Origin: Candidatus Latescibacter anaerobius SCGC AAA252-E07
GTDB taxonomy: Bacteria; Latescibacterota; Latescibacteria; Latescibacterales; Latescibacteraceae
DNA length: 27,111 nucleotides
Direction: 5' to 3'
NCBI GenBank assembly: GCA_000403035.1
Contig: AQSL01000129.1
Coordinates: 1-27,111 of the forward strand
Shown: positions 7,662 to 15,355 of the stretch, piece after piece
Layout of the letters: each line of letters starts with the position of its first letter
How positions within the stretch are numbered: position 1 is the first letter of the stretch
The notes under the pieces: generated by a model
What the model was told of the DNA's origin: nothing
What the model saw: only the letters and a program-made list of their open reading frames with translations
Database searches by the model: none
Made by a program: the position numbers and the translations under genes

Positions 7662-7791
7662 CCGGCCTGTAAAAGATAATAAATAATCCCGGTGCGTAAT
7701 CAAGGTCACGATAAGCGAGAAGCCCCCCGTTATATGTCACCTTTGCTCAATGAAATTCGAGCTTGATTCCTTAATAAAAACCTACTTTCAT
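7609..7791 (-). pseudogene. Fossil N-terminus of a transposase, probably IS1380 family
   Basis: After a strong AGGAGGG ribosome site, an ATG at 7791-7789 opens a single frame of 60 codons broken by only two stops, at codons 7 and 15. It reads MKVGFY, GIKLEFH, then AKVTYNGGLLAYRDLDYAPGL. From memory this resembles the start of IS1380-type DDE transposases, where a G-L-hydrophobic stretch and LGL follow a short beta strand. After about codon 36 the sequence no longer looks like a transposase and runs into a diverged copy of the dispersed hairpin repeat. No catalytic domain remains. The family assignment is from memory and not certain. Confidence 0.5.
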
Positions 7792-7957
7792 GTTTTCACC
7801 CTCCTGATGACCAGTATTTGTCAGTCATAAGCGAGTGTTATTTATTATATAATAGCATATTATGGTAAATTATGAAAGCTTTTGTTGAGTTTTATATGGG
7901 GAATGCAAGTTTATGTATATATGCATAAAAGTATTGAAAAATTTTCAAAATATTTAT

Positions 7958-8668
7958 CTATCCCTCCAGACCCAGAAACTCCAGTGTGCTCTCAAAAGTC
8001 CGGTTCACAATAGTAAAGTTCTCGATGCCGTAAGGTTTCAGAAATTCCAGAGCGAGGCCGTATTCCGCCATCTCGCTGAATACATGCCCATCGGAGTTTA
8101 CCGCAAGCATGACGCCTTTCTTTTTACAAAGCCCGACCATGTATGCCATACTCTCCATATCGGCTTTCCCGTTCAGGATGTAAGAGTTGTTTATTTCGAG
8201 GGCTATGCCGTTTTCCAGAGCGGCATCGGTGACTACATCAAAATCGAGCGGTAAGGTCTTAAAATACGGGTGTGTAAGTACTTTAATCGATGGATTTCTC
8301 TTAATGGCATTAACGACCGCACGGGTATTTCCTTCGATGCCCAAAGAGTCTTCAAAAATATCATGGTTATGCAGACCCGCAAGAATGATTTCAAATGGAT
8401 ATCCTTCAAAAACCGGCAGGTCAATTTCGCCATCGACATTTAATATCGATGCCTCGATACCTTTAAAGAGACGTATTCCGTTGATAACCGGCGGCAGTCG
8501 TCTGAGCATTACCGAGAAATGAGACAGAGGTGTTGCAAGTTTGGGCCCATGATCGGTCAGGGCACATGCAGTCTGTTTTTTTTCTTTCATTATGGCAATG
8601 ATTTCAAAAAGCGTATGAAATCCGCAGCTGCTTCGTATGGAATGAACATGGAGATCACAAAATGGCAT
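7958..8668 (-). CDS. PHP-domain metal-dependent phosphoesterase
   Basis: This 236-residue cytoplasmic protein has the PHP metal-site motifs in order: DLHVHS (residues 5-10), LTDHG (about 37-41), KGIEA, LHNHD, LTHPYF, and the C-terminal VNSDGH. The layout matches stand-alone YcdX-like PHP hydrolases that bind three metal ions and cleave phosphate esters; the substrate is unknown. An AAGGAAA ribosome site lies just before the ATG at 8666-8668. It is on the same strand as glyS, about 390 bp away, so it probably has its own promoter. Confidence 0.9.
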   Translation of the reverse strand: MPFCDLHVHSIRSSCGFHTLFEIIAIMKEKKQTACALTDHGPKLATPLSHFSVMLRRLPPVINGIRLFKGIEASILNVDGEIDLPVFEGYPFEIILAGLHNHDIFEDSLGIEGNTRAVVNAIKRNPSIKVLTHPYFKTLPLDFDVVTDAALENGIALEINNSYILNGKADMESMAYMVGLCKKKGVMLAVNSDGHVFSEMAEYGLALEFLKPYGIENFTIVNRTFESTLEFLGLEG

Positions 8669-9057
8669 TCTATTTCCTTGTGTTAAAATGGAACCGGGAA
8701 TTATAAAACTTCAGTAAAACCCGTATTATTCATAATCTGAATACAGTTTGATTTTTTTATCTCTTTTAAACTCACTCCTCTGTCCCCTTGTATCATAAAA
8801 AAGGTGTATGAGAGGCACGTGAAAGATCTATTACGTTTTAGACGTCAAGAATTAGCCCTCCCCATGGGGGGCAATCACCTGTTTATTTGACGTTTATAAT
8901 CCTTCATCCTATGAGGGAAGGATGTCCGAAGGGCAGAATGGGGGCTCTTCAAGAGTGTTCGATAAAATGTAACCTGACAGTTCTGAAACGGGATAATTAT
9001 CGAGGAAATCCTGTTATCCTGGCAAAAATTAATATATCTTTGATGTGATTCATTCCC
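8669..9057. other. Intergenic region with nested inverted repeats
   Basis: I see no gene here. ACGTCAA (8842-8848) and TTGACGT (8887-8893) form outer arms around a near-palindrome centred on CCCCATGGGG (8860-8869). This is another outer-plus-inner stem, but its sequence differs from the dispersed hairpin repeat. It could hold the PHP promoter or the glyS 3' end. No T-run follows the stem, so it is not a typical terminator. Confidence 0.45.
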
Positions 9058-10428
9058 CTATTCCACATACGTATCCTCGAAAATATCCACTGTTTCCGGA
9101 CGTTTGTAATTCTCAATCGACTCGCGGATCATGGATTTCAAATCGGCGATCTTTACCCTGACCTGTTCCATCGTGTCACGGTCCCGGACGGTTACCGTAT
9201 CGTCTTCCGCGGTTTGAGAATCGACAGTCAGGCAATAGGGAGTTCCGGCCTCGTCCATGCGCCGGTAGCGTCTGCCGACAGTGCCTCCTTCATCGTAGAA
9301 GGCGTTGAATTCGCTTTTGAGTTCCTGATATATTTCACGTGCTCTTTCAGGCATACCGTCGCGCTTGACAAGCGGAAAAACAGCGGCTTTGATCGGCGCA
9401 ATAAGCGGAGACATGCGCATGACAACGCGGTTTTCCTTCTCACCGGGTTCCTCCTCGTAGGCGTCCACAAGCACCTGCAGCATGGTACGGTCGGTACCGG
9501 CCGATGTTTCAATGATGTAGGGGGTATAGCGCTCATTGTTTTCCTGGTCGAAATAGCTCATGTCCTTACCGGAGTATTCGGTGTGACGTTTCAGATCGTA
9601 ATCGGTACGGTTGTGCACTCCTTCAAGTTCCGACCATCCGAACGGGAAACGGTATTCAATATCGAATGCCGTTTTTGCGTAATGGGCAAGCTCATTGGGG
9701 CCGTGTTCATGCCAGCGGATACGTTCGGGACGTATGCCCAGACGGTTATGGAAATCCCAGCGCTGTTTCCGCCAGTAATCCATCCAGCTGTCCGCTTCAT
9801 CCGGCTTGACAAAGAACTGCATTTCCATCTGCTCAAATTCCCGTGACCGGAAAATAAAGTTGCCGGGAGTGATTTCGTTACGGAACGCCTTGCCGACCTG
9901 GGCTATACCGAAGGGGATTTTCTGGCGCGATGAATTGAGGACATTAAGGAAGTTGACATACATACCCTGTGCCGTTTCAGGCCTGAGATAGGCGATCGAT
10001 GCCGAGTCCTCGACCGGGCCGATATGTGTTTTGAACATGAGGTTGAACTGGCGGATATCGGTCAGGCTGCCGCCGCATTCCGGGCATTGTGAATCCTTGA
10101 TAAGATCTGCGCGAAACCGTCGTTTGCAGTCCTTGCAGTCAACCATCGGATCGTGAAATCCCTCGACATGTCCGGAGGCCTCCCAGACCCGCGGATGCAT
10201 GATGATCGAAGAGTCGAGCCCTTCGATGTTATCGTTTTCCCGAACCATTGCCTTCCACCAGAGCTGCTTTATGTTGTTCTTCACCTCGACACCGAGAGGA
10301 CCGTAGTCCCAGCAGGCCGACTGCCCGCCGTAGATTTCTGATGACTGGAAAATGAACCCGCGGCGTTTGCACAGACTCATGAGTTTTTCCATTTTTATCG
10401 GAGCCTTGTTTTTTTTCGGTTTTGCCAT
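9058..10428 (-). CDS. glyQS: Glycyl-tRNA synthetase, homodimeric class II type
   Basis: This enzyme charges tRNA-Gly in translation. The 456-residue protein is the one-chain, eukaryote/archaea-like form, not the split alpha-beta type of proteobacteria. The sequence shows YGGQSACWDYGPLG, a Cys4 zinc-like insert (CKDCKRRF and CPECGG, about residues 98-120), the motif 2 region FRNEITPGNFIFRSREFEQ, the glycine-site LEGVHNRTDYDL, and motif 3 near ETSAGTDRTML with a C-terminal anticodon-binding domain. GGGGGA lies just upstream of the ATG. It lies 147 bp downstream of recO on the same strand. Confidence 0.96.
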   Translation of the reverse strand: MAKPKKNKAPIKMEKLMSLCKRRGFIFQSSEIYGGQSACWDYGPLGVEVKNNIKQLWWKAMVRENDNIEGLDSSIIMHPRVWEASGHVEGFHDPMVDCKDCKRRFRADLIKDSQCPECGGSLTDIRQFNLMFKTHIGPVEDSASIAYLRPETAQGMYVNFLNVLNSSRQKIPFGIAQVGKAFRNEITPGNFIFRSREFEQMEMQFFVKPDEADSWMDYWRKQRWDFHNRLGIRPERIRWHEHGPNELAHYAKTAFDIEYRFPFGWSELEGVHNRTDYDLKRHTEYSGKDMSYFDQENNERYTPYIIETSAGTDRTMLQVLVDAYEEEPGEKENRVVMRMSPLIAPIKAAVFPLVKRDGMPERAREIYQELKSEFNAFYDEGGTVGRRYRRMDEAGTPYCLTVDSQTAEDDTVTVRDRDTMEQVRVKIADLKSMIRESIENYKRPETVDIFEDTYVE

Positions 10429-10575
10429 GTATCCCCCGTTACAATTTTTGCCTTAATCGGAACTCTGTTTTTGTAGATTTTCGCAGAATAAGGATTTGTC
10501 CTTATCCCATAGGTACTATATTTTGGGCAAACGCAAGGATTGCCCCTGCATCAGAATCGTTTGAATAGTGTTGTA

Positions 10576-11352
10576 TCAATTTTTCATTCCCGCTTCAATT
10601 TTCCTCAAGAACGACAGCGATTTCGGCGTTCTGGAAGATCCCGAATGGTATGCAAGAAACTGGAGCATAATTTTTTCAATTTCCACCCGCTGCGGGGCGC
10701 CGATTTTGAGTCTCGGCAAATCCTCGATATTTTCTGTCATGAGACTCTTCATAACCATGAGAGCTCCGGGACTGACCATGAATCCGAACTTGTTGCCCCT
10801 CTCGGTGCAGGAGCATGTCAACCCGCCATCGGTAAAGCTGAAAAAAACGGATGTTCCTCTCGGTTTTTTGCCGCATAGTATGCACCTGTCAAGGGCAGGC
10901 CTGTATCCGGCTGCATCGAGAATTCGAAGTACGAACCTCCAGAGATGTTTTTCGGCATCCTTCGGAGCGCTTGTTTCGAGTCCGTTCAGAGAACCCACCA
11001 CGAGATCGAACGTCCCTGCTTTCGGGTCTTCATGAGCCGTCTGAGCCTGTGCAATTTCTATGATTCCGGATGCAATAGAAAGCATTTTCAGATTCGATTT
11101 CAATCCTGTATAGGGTTCAATAATATCAGCGCTCGACAGGTTTTGTATCTCACGGGTATCCCGGTAGTAATAGATAGAGTTTATTAATGTGATAGGTTCC
11201 AGAGCGGCGCCGAATTTGCTCTGAGGTCGGCGCGCACCTTTGGCCATCACTTTAACAAGCCCGTGACGTTCGGTAATAAGCGATACGAGTTTGGAAGAAT
11301 TCGACATCTTCATTGTCTTAGACACTACTGCCCGGGTTGTCCTGAGTCTCAT
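10576..11352 (-). CDS. recO: DNA repair protein RecO
   Basis: RecO works with RecR to load RecA on SSB-coated single-stranded DNA in the RecF pathway. The 258-residue length is typical. An N-terminal OB-fold region contains LVSLITERHGLVKVMAKGAR and SKFGAALEP. The C-terminal part has the conserved GYRPALDRCILCG and TCSC, giving the Cys-x2-Cys and Cys-x-Cys zinc site seen in many RecO proteins. The ATG at 11350-11352 lies inside the preceding DUF502 gene, overlapping its end by 35 bp, which suggests translational coupling. The 10-mer CTGTCAAGGG, also present in the intergenic repeats, lies inside this gene at 10886-10895. Confidence 0.93.
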   Translation of the reverse strand: MRLRTTRAVVSKTMKMSNSSKLVSLITERHGLVKVMAKGARRPQSKFGAALEPITLINSIYYYRDTREIQNLSSADIIEPYTGLKSNLKMLSIASGIIEIAQAQTAHEDPKAGTFDLVVGSLNGLETSAPKDAEKHLWRFVLRILDAAGYRPALDRCILCGKKPRGTSVFFSFTDGGLTCSCTERGNKFGFMVSPGALMVMKSLMTENIEDLPRLKIGAPQRVEIEKIMLQFLAYHSGSSRTPKSLSFLRKIEAGMKN

Positions 11353-12037
11353 TGTTTTCCCTGATAACCGGAAGTTTAATATCCGGAGAAACCGTTCCCG
11401 CGCTGATAATCAGTTTCATGGCGTCTTCAACGGACATGTGTATATGTATAAGATCTTTCTGTGGCACAAAAATAATAACGCCCGATGTCGGATTGGGAGT
11501 TGTCGGAATAAAGACACTGCTGACATCGCTTCCGGTTAATTTGCAGAATGGACCCTCGCAGTGTCTCGTGACAAAACCGATTGAAAAAATTCCCAGCCGC
11601 GGATATTGAACCATAACCGGGTATTTGAAAATTATTCCCCCGCCTTTTGCAAATGAATCCGATAACTGACGTACCGCGATATAAATCCTGTTGACTAACG
11701 GAACATGGTTAATAGTCTTATCCCACAGATTAAAAAACTTTCTGCCCACATACTGCCGTGCAAAGAAACCGATAAGTATTACAATTAATGCCAGTGTGAC
11801 AGCTCCCATGCCGGGAATATAAGGAATGGTATAGGCATGATCGAAACTGAGGTATTCAAACAGTTGGGAATACCATCTCCCCAGGATATTATCAAACCAG
11901 CGAAAAACCTGAACTAAAATCCAGATTGAGACTGCTGTCGGCGCAAGAACGAGCAGGCCTGTGGTAAAGTAGTTTCTGAGCTTTACGAGTATCCCTGAAA
12001 TTATCCCGACTTTACTTTTTGACCTTTCATCTTCCAT
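11318..12037 (-). CDS. DUF502 family membrane protein
   Basis: This 239-residue inner-membrane protein has two strong hydrophobic segments: YFTTGLLVLAPTAVSIWILV near the N-terminus and VTLALIVILIGFFA in the middle. These are followed by the DUF502 core with VPLVNRIYIAVRQL, VQYPRLGIFSIGFVT and VFIPTTPNPTSGVIIFVP. The function of the family is not established. It overlaps the FtsB-like gene by 11 bp upstream and recO by 35 bp downstream, so all three are likely translated from one message. Confidence 0.92.
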   Translation of the reverse strand: MEDERSKSKVGIISGILVKLRNYFTTGLLVLAPTAVSIWILVQVFRWFDNILGRWYSQLFEYLSFDHAYTIPYIPGMGAVTLALIVILIGFFARQYVGRKFFNLWDKTINHVPLVNRIYIAVRQLSDSFAKGGGIIFKYPVMVQYPRLGIFSIGFVTRHCEGPFCKLTGSDVSSVFIPTTPNPTSGVIIFVPQKDLIHIHMSVEDAMKLIISAGTVSPDIKLPVIRENNETQDNPGSSV

Positions 12038-12392
12038 CTTTATCCCCTCTTTTGGTTGTATCAGGAAGGGTTATATGAAAAACCTCTTCTCCCTTTTTTA
12101 TCATCCCATATTCTTTACGGGCAATTTCTTCAATATATAATGAATCTGTCTTTAACCGTTCTATTTCAAGTTCGAGTTTTTCGATTTGTACTTCGGTATC
12201 ATGAATCGCTTTGATCTCTTCGTTTTTTATATGCGAAAGGCGCCATATTCTATAAACACCTCTGGTAAAGTTCATACCTGTATACAAAACAAGTATACCA
12301 ACGATACATGCAATGAAATACCAGCCGGGTTTTCGTCTTAATTTTCTTTTTTTATTCACATTCATGAATAAAGTGGTTATGCACTTTAACAT
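12027..12392 (-). CDS. FtsB/DivIC-like septum formation initiator
   Basis: This small bitopic protein of up to 121 residues has a basic N-terminus (KKRKLRRKPGW), a single membrane segment (about 27-43), a periplasmic coiled coil (VQIEKLELEIERLK), and the family ending EEIARKEYGMIKKGEEVFHI. FtsB and DivIC bridge FtsL and FtsQ/DivIB in the divisome. The start is uncertain: the ATG at 12390-12392 gives the longest form, while the ATG at 12363-12365 (MNVNKKRK) starts nearer the conserved part. Neither has a clear ribosome site. The stop overlaps the start of the DUF502 gene. Confidence 0.85.
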   Translation of the reverse strand: MLKCITTLFMNVNKKRKLRRKPGWYFIACIVGILVLYTGMNFTRGVYRIWRLSHIKNEEIKAIHDTEVQIEKLELEIERLKTDSLYIEEIARKEYGMIKKGEEVFHITLPDTTKRGDKDGR

Positions 12393-12479
12393 TCAGGGTT
12401 CGTAATGTACTGTTCACATTTTTTTCTTTGTATATCTTCGTGTCTCAATACTCGTTTACTATGTGCGGCTTATATATAT

Positions 12480-14183
12480 TCAATTCTTTTTTACAAACGT
12501 TATACCCTTTTCAGGGTCGACCTTCTCGGGTTTGATTATAAGCTTTTCATGATTCAGTTCTGAAGCCCCCCTTACCCCTTCGATGGAAAACTTCATTCTT
12601 CTAATATGCTCCGCCTGGATAACAAAATCCATATTCTCAGGTATTTCAACCCCTTTAATTCTCCACATATCCTTGCCAAATTCGAGAGCTTTTAAAACCT
12701 TTTCACGGGCTGCCCACCATTCTGTCAGTTCAATGCCGGTCATCGAGTGAGCGCGATCAAGACGGCATCTGGGAAGAAAAGACCGGTAAAAATCCGCCAG
12801 TTCAGGAATCTCAGACTCATCCATGTTTCCGGGATGGACAAGAATGCTGAAAAGCCCGCCCGCAGCTTTCGCATAGAGATACGCTTCGGTAATTTTACGA
12901 ATTGCACCTTCCGGATCATCACCGGCATGCAGAAAAACCCCGTCCATGAAATTGAGTGGAATCTCGATAATATTGCCGGCAGGATGAGATACCGGAAAGG
13001 GGAAAAAAGGCGATGCCATACCGTTTCGAAATCCCGGTCGGTCACTGAAACCGAGTGTCGCATCGTATAACAGACCCGCTTCCGCCACAGCCTCGAGTGT
13101 CTTCCCGTGTCGGAACATAAGGTAGTGATGACGGACACCTTTTATTTTTACACCGAGCCGGCTTTCGTAAGAATTTAGCTGAGCTTTCAGGGCTTTTGCA
13201 TCGAGGAATGCCCCCCTTGTACCATGAAGAGCAAATTCACAGCCATTATCAATTAAATGCCGGATCATTGCCGTAATCTCAGAAGCTTTCCGTCTGTATA
13301 CGGGATCGATATCATTTTCACGTTTCTGGTATTCACCGACGAAGGGAGCAAAAAACCATGTCGATTTAAATCCGTTTCCATGTTCCATAAAGAGAAGTTC
13401 ATCAAACATCCAGTAAGGGTCTCTGCCTCTTAATGCGTTGCCGATAGAACAAACAGTGTCGACAAAACGTCTCCCGTTCACATGGAAAAGGTCGCCGCAA
13501 GAAAGCGCTAATTCTCTTACTATCCTTTTTGTTGTCCACTTACGAACGACATCGAGATCATGGCTTAAAAATAAGGCAAGAGCAGCGGATTTCGGCCATC
13601 TCGGGAGATAAAAGAGCGGTACATTGATATTTTTATAAATATAACGAATTATATTTTCTATGAGATTAAAGTGAAAGGAAACGCCGGGCGCATAGATGAC
13701 ACTTTCCGAAACAGGGTTGTGACGGCCATAACGGTCAAGGCCTGTATCATGTTCCAGTTCTCCGGATAATATTCTAATAGTGGATTTTATCAGATCCGCT
13801 GTAAAAATAAGGGTTAACGCTTTGCCGGTAAGCCCTTCCAGAACGAGCGGTCCGCCCTCAAACGTTTTTATGAAACGATGAAAACCCCCATGATGAAAAT
13901 TCTGTACTTTTGCAAGAATGGGCGCCTTAACCGTCATGGTCTCATAATGCAGCGGATTTTCAGGAATTTCATCATGAACGATTGAAGGGATACCTATGAT
14001 AGCTTGGTATCTTTCGCCGTAATAGTCAAGTGTGTCTTTTGATAAATCGCCATAGATGAGCGCAACCGGAGCTCTGGGCCCATCCTCATATAACCCGATG
14101 GGTATTCCTGAATGTACTCTGAAATTGCGGGTAAAAAGGGTTGCCGGTCCCTCATCGGGTGATGTTAATATCAAATCGATCAT
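12480..14183 (-). CDS. Polysaccharide deacetylase-like protein (NodB-fold, extended)
   Basis: The 567-residue protein has an N-terminal part of about 190 residues without a recognised fold and then a NodB-like catalytic half. LFLSHDLDVVRKW (205-217) carries the catalytic-site Asp motif, FALHGTRGAF (318-326) stands where the metal-binding His motif is expected, and VRHHYLMFR (350-358), YDATLGFSDRPGFR and ILVHPGNMDESE follow. No signal peptide is visible, so it may act in the cytoplasm or the substrate may be lipid-linked. It lies with a FemAB-like protein, a flippase and sugar-related genes on the same strand, which supports a role in polysaccharide modification. No clear ribosome binding site precedes the ATG. 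Confidence 0.8.
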   Translation of the reverse strand: MIDLILTSPDEGPATLFTRNFRVHSGIPIGLYEDGPRAPVALIYGDLSKDTLDYYGERYQAIIGIPSIVHDEIPENPLHYETMTVKAPILAKVQNFHHGGFHRFIKTFEGGPLVLEGLTGKALTLIFTADLIKSTIRILSGELEHDTGLDRYGRHNPVSESVIYAPGVSFHFNLIENIIRYIYKNINVPLFYLPRWPKSAALALFLSHDLDVVRKWTTKRIVRELALSCGDLFHVNGRRFVDTVCSIGNALRGRDPYWMFDELLFMEHGNGFKSTWFFAPFVGEYQKRENDIDPVYRRKASEITAMIRHLIDNGCEFALHGTRGAFLDAKALKAQLNSYESRLGVKIKGVRHHYLMFRHGKTLEAVAEAGLLYDATLGFSDRPGFRNGMASPFFPFPVSHPAGNIIEIPLNFMDGVFLHAGDDPEGAIRKITEAYLYAKAAGGLFSILVHPGNMDESEIPELADFYRSFLPRCRLDRAHSMTGIELTEWWAAREKVLKALEFGKDMWRIKGVEIPENMDFVIQAEHIRRMKFSIEGVRGASELNHEKLIIKPEKVDPEKGITFVKKN

Positions 14184-14260
14184 ATATTATAGCATTGCGG
14201 AAAAACGTACGAGTGTGTTTTACCTGTTTCAATAATGGTATGTAAGCGTTCAACTATCAG

Positions 14261-14290
14261 TTAAAAGCAGTTGTGAAAAAAAATTACAAG
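14261..14290 (+). repeat. Partial copy 4 of the dispersed repeat (left block only)
   Basis: TTAAAAGCAGTTGTGAAAAA differs from TTAAAAGCGTTGTGAAAAA at 3663 by one inserted base and a short A-run difference, and is followed by ATTAC as against ATTATAC. The CTGTCAAGGG half is absent. It lies in the 164-bp gap between the FemAB-like and deacetylase genes. Confidence 0.5.
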
Positions 14291-14347
14291 CTGAATCCTT
14301 ACGGCTGAATTCCGGAAACGTTTAATATATTGAAATAACATACATTT

Positions 14348-15355
14348 TCATAGCCCTTTTGTATAAATTTTGCGTAATTTTGAATAAGCCTGAAACGCCG
14401 TACGTGATGTCAGGGAGGAATAACTTTCTGTAACATAGTAAGGAGTCAGTACACCACCGAATCCTTTTTTGAAAAAAGCAATAGAGGGTATATTTGCTCC
14501 GACAAGATCAAGCATTTTATGTGTTTTGTGATACCGTTTGATTGCATCCCATATGAGCAGAGAATCGGCGCCGGTATAATTTTTATCCGGAATGGTGCCA
14601 TATACCCAGGTATACACAGTATCCTTACCGATTACAAGCACCTGTAAAGCCACTGTTTCCCCGTTGGCTTCCTGAGCGGTGTTAATCTCCAGTAATCCGG
14701 TTTTTATGAGACCTCCGACCATTGCAGTAACCATCCGGGGCGGCACAGGGGGGATTCTCTCCCGGTCCCGGAATATTTTTGCATACATTTCACCTATCTG
14801 CTCTGCATTTATCGAACCGCCGAATATGATAGACCTCTCCGCCGTGCGGATTTTCCTTTTGACTCTTTCTCTGATATTGTTCATCAGCTTATCTGTATCG
14901 CTTAAATCCAGAAGGTAGGTATACCGTACACTTTCCTGCCAGTTCTGCCATGAAAATGGACGAATATCATAAAATCCCGGGGAATGCACAAGAAATACAT
15001 GATTATACTTTTTCCGGAGTACCCCGATAAGTTTTTCCGCACAGAGCAACTGCAGACTTTCATTATCTGAGTGCGGCTTTGTGGGATCACTGTTGTAAAT
15101 GAATCCCCCGTACGGTGTAAGAACAGGCGTCGTTGCTTTTTTCAAAGGGCCGCTGATAATTTCCGCAAATGATACTCCGGCAATGAGCTTTTGTTCTTCC
15201 CAAACTCCGAATATTACAGGATTGCCGCCCTGAGCCGAAGCCCCCTCTTTGATCCATTGAGAAGTTGAAAATACAGTCCCATGAATGGATTTATAAACGA
15301 ATTCATCCCAGACTGAAACATCCTCAATCCTTTTTACTTTGATCTTTTTTTCCAA
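14348..15355 (-). CDS. FemAB-like GNAT-fold acyltransferase
   Basis: The 335-residue protein resembles the FemX/FemAB and BioF2-like families, two GNAT-type folds that transfer aminoacyl or acyl groups to cell-surface polymers. Visible features are the N-terminal VWDEFVYKSIHGTVFSTSQW, the middle TPYGGFIYN, the basic RERVKRKIRTAERS, and the C-terminal AIKRYHKTHKMLDLVGANI with IAFFKKGFGG, the usual acceptor-domain ending. FemAB-like proteins are common in exopolysaccharide clusters of FCB bacteria. The start overlaps the end of the flippase frame by 32 bp, which suggests coupling. The acyl donor and target are unknown. Confidence 0.82.
   Translation of the reverse strand: MEKKIKVKRIEDVSVWDEFVYKSIHGTVFSTSQWIKEGASAQGGNPVIFGVWEEQKLIAGVSFAEIISGPLKKATTPVLTPYGGFIYNSDPTKPHSDNESLQLLCAEKLIGVLRKKYNHVFLVHSPGFYDIRPFSWQNWQESVRYTYLLDLSDTDKLMNNIRERVKRKIRTAERSIIFGGSINAEQIGEMYAKIFRDRERIPPVPPRMVTAMVGGLIKTGLLEINTAQEANGETVALQVLVIGKDTVYTWVYGTIPDKNYTGADSLLIWDAIKRYHKTHKMLDLVGANIPSIAFFKKGFGGVLTPYYVTESYSSLTSRTAFQAYSKLRKIYTKGL

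Larger units (their letters stand above)
7245..7957. other. Intergenic region holding only the transposase fossil and repeat
   Basis: Apart from the fossil and repeat at 7609-7791, the sequence is AT-rich and has no supportable gene. The 7260-7560 part shows frequent stops in all frames and no clear RNA structure. The 7800-7957 part is also AT-rich and is likely 3' flank of the PHP gene. Confidence 0.5.

Noticed and set aside
104..8824. 11-mer GGCACGTGAAA at 104-114 and 8814-8824
   Set aside because: The flanks do not align beyond a few bases. The second site lacks the hairpin partner, so a shared element is not supported.
9214..9846. A 210-codon plus-strand frame
   Set aside because: It lies fully antisense to the well-supported glycyl-tRNA synthetase gene and reflects that gene's codon pattern.
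10524..10546. Inverted repeat GGGCAA/TTGCCC downstream of recO
   Set aside because: No T-run follows on either strand in the right place, so it is not supported as a terminator.
14186..14200. An extended -10-like TGCTATAAT just before the deacetylase ATG, on the minus strand
   Set aside because: Transcription would begin at or after the start codon and there is no -35 box. It is probably an AT-rich coincidence.
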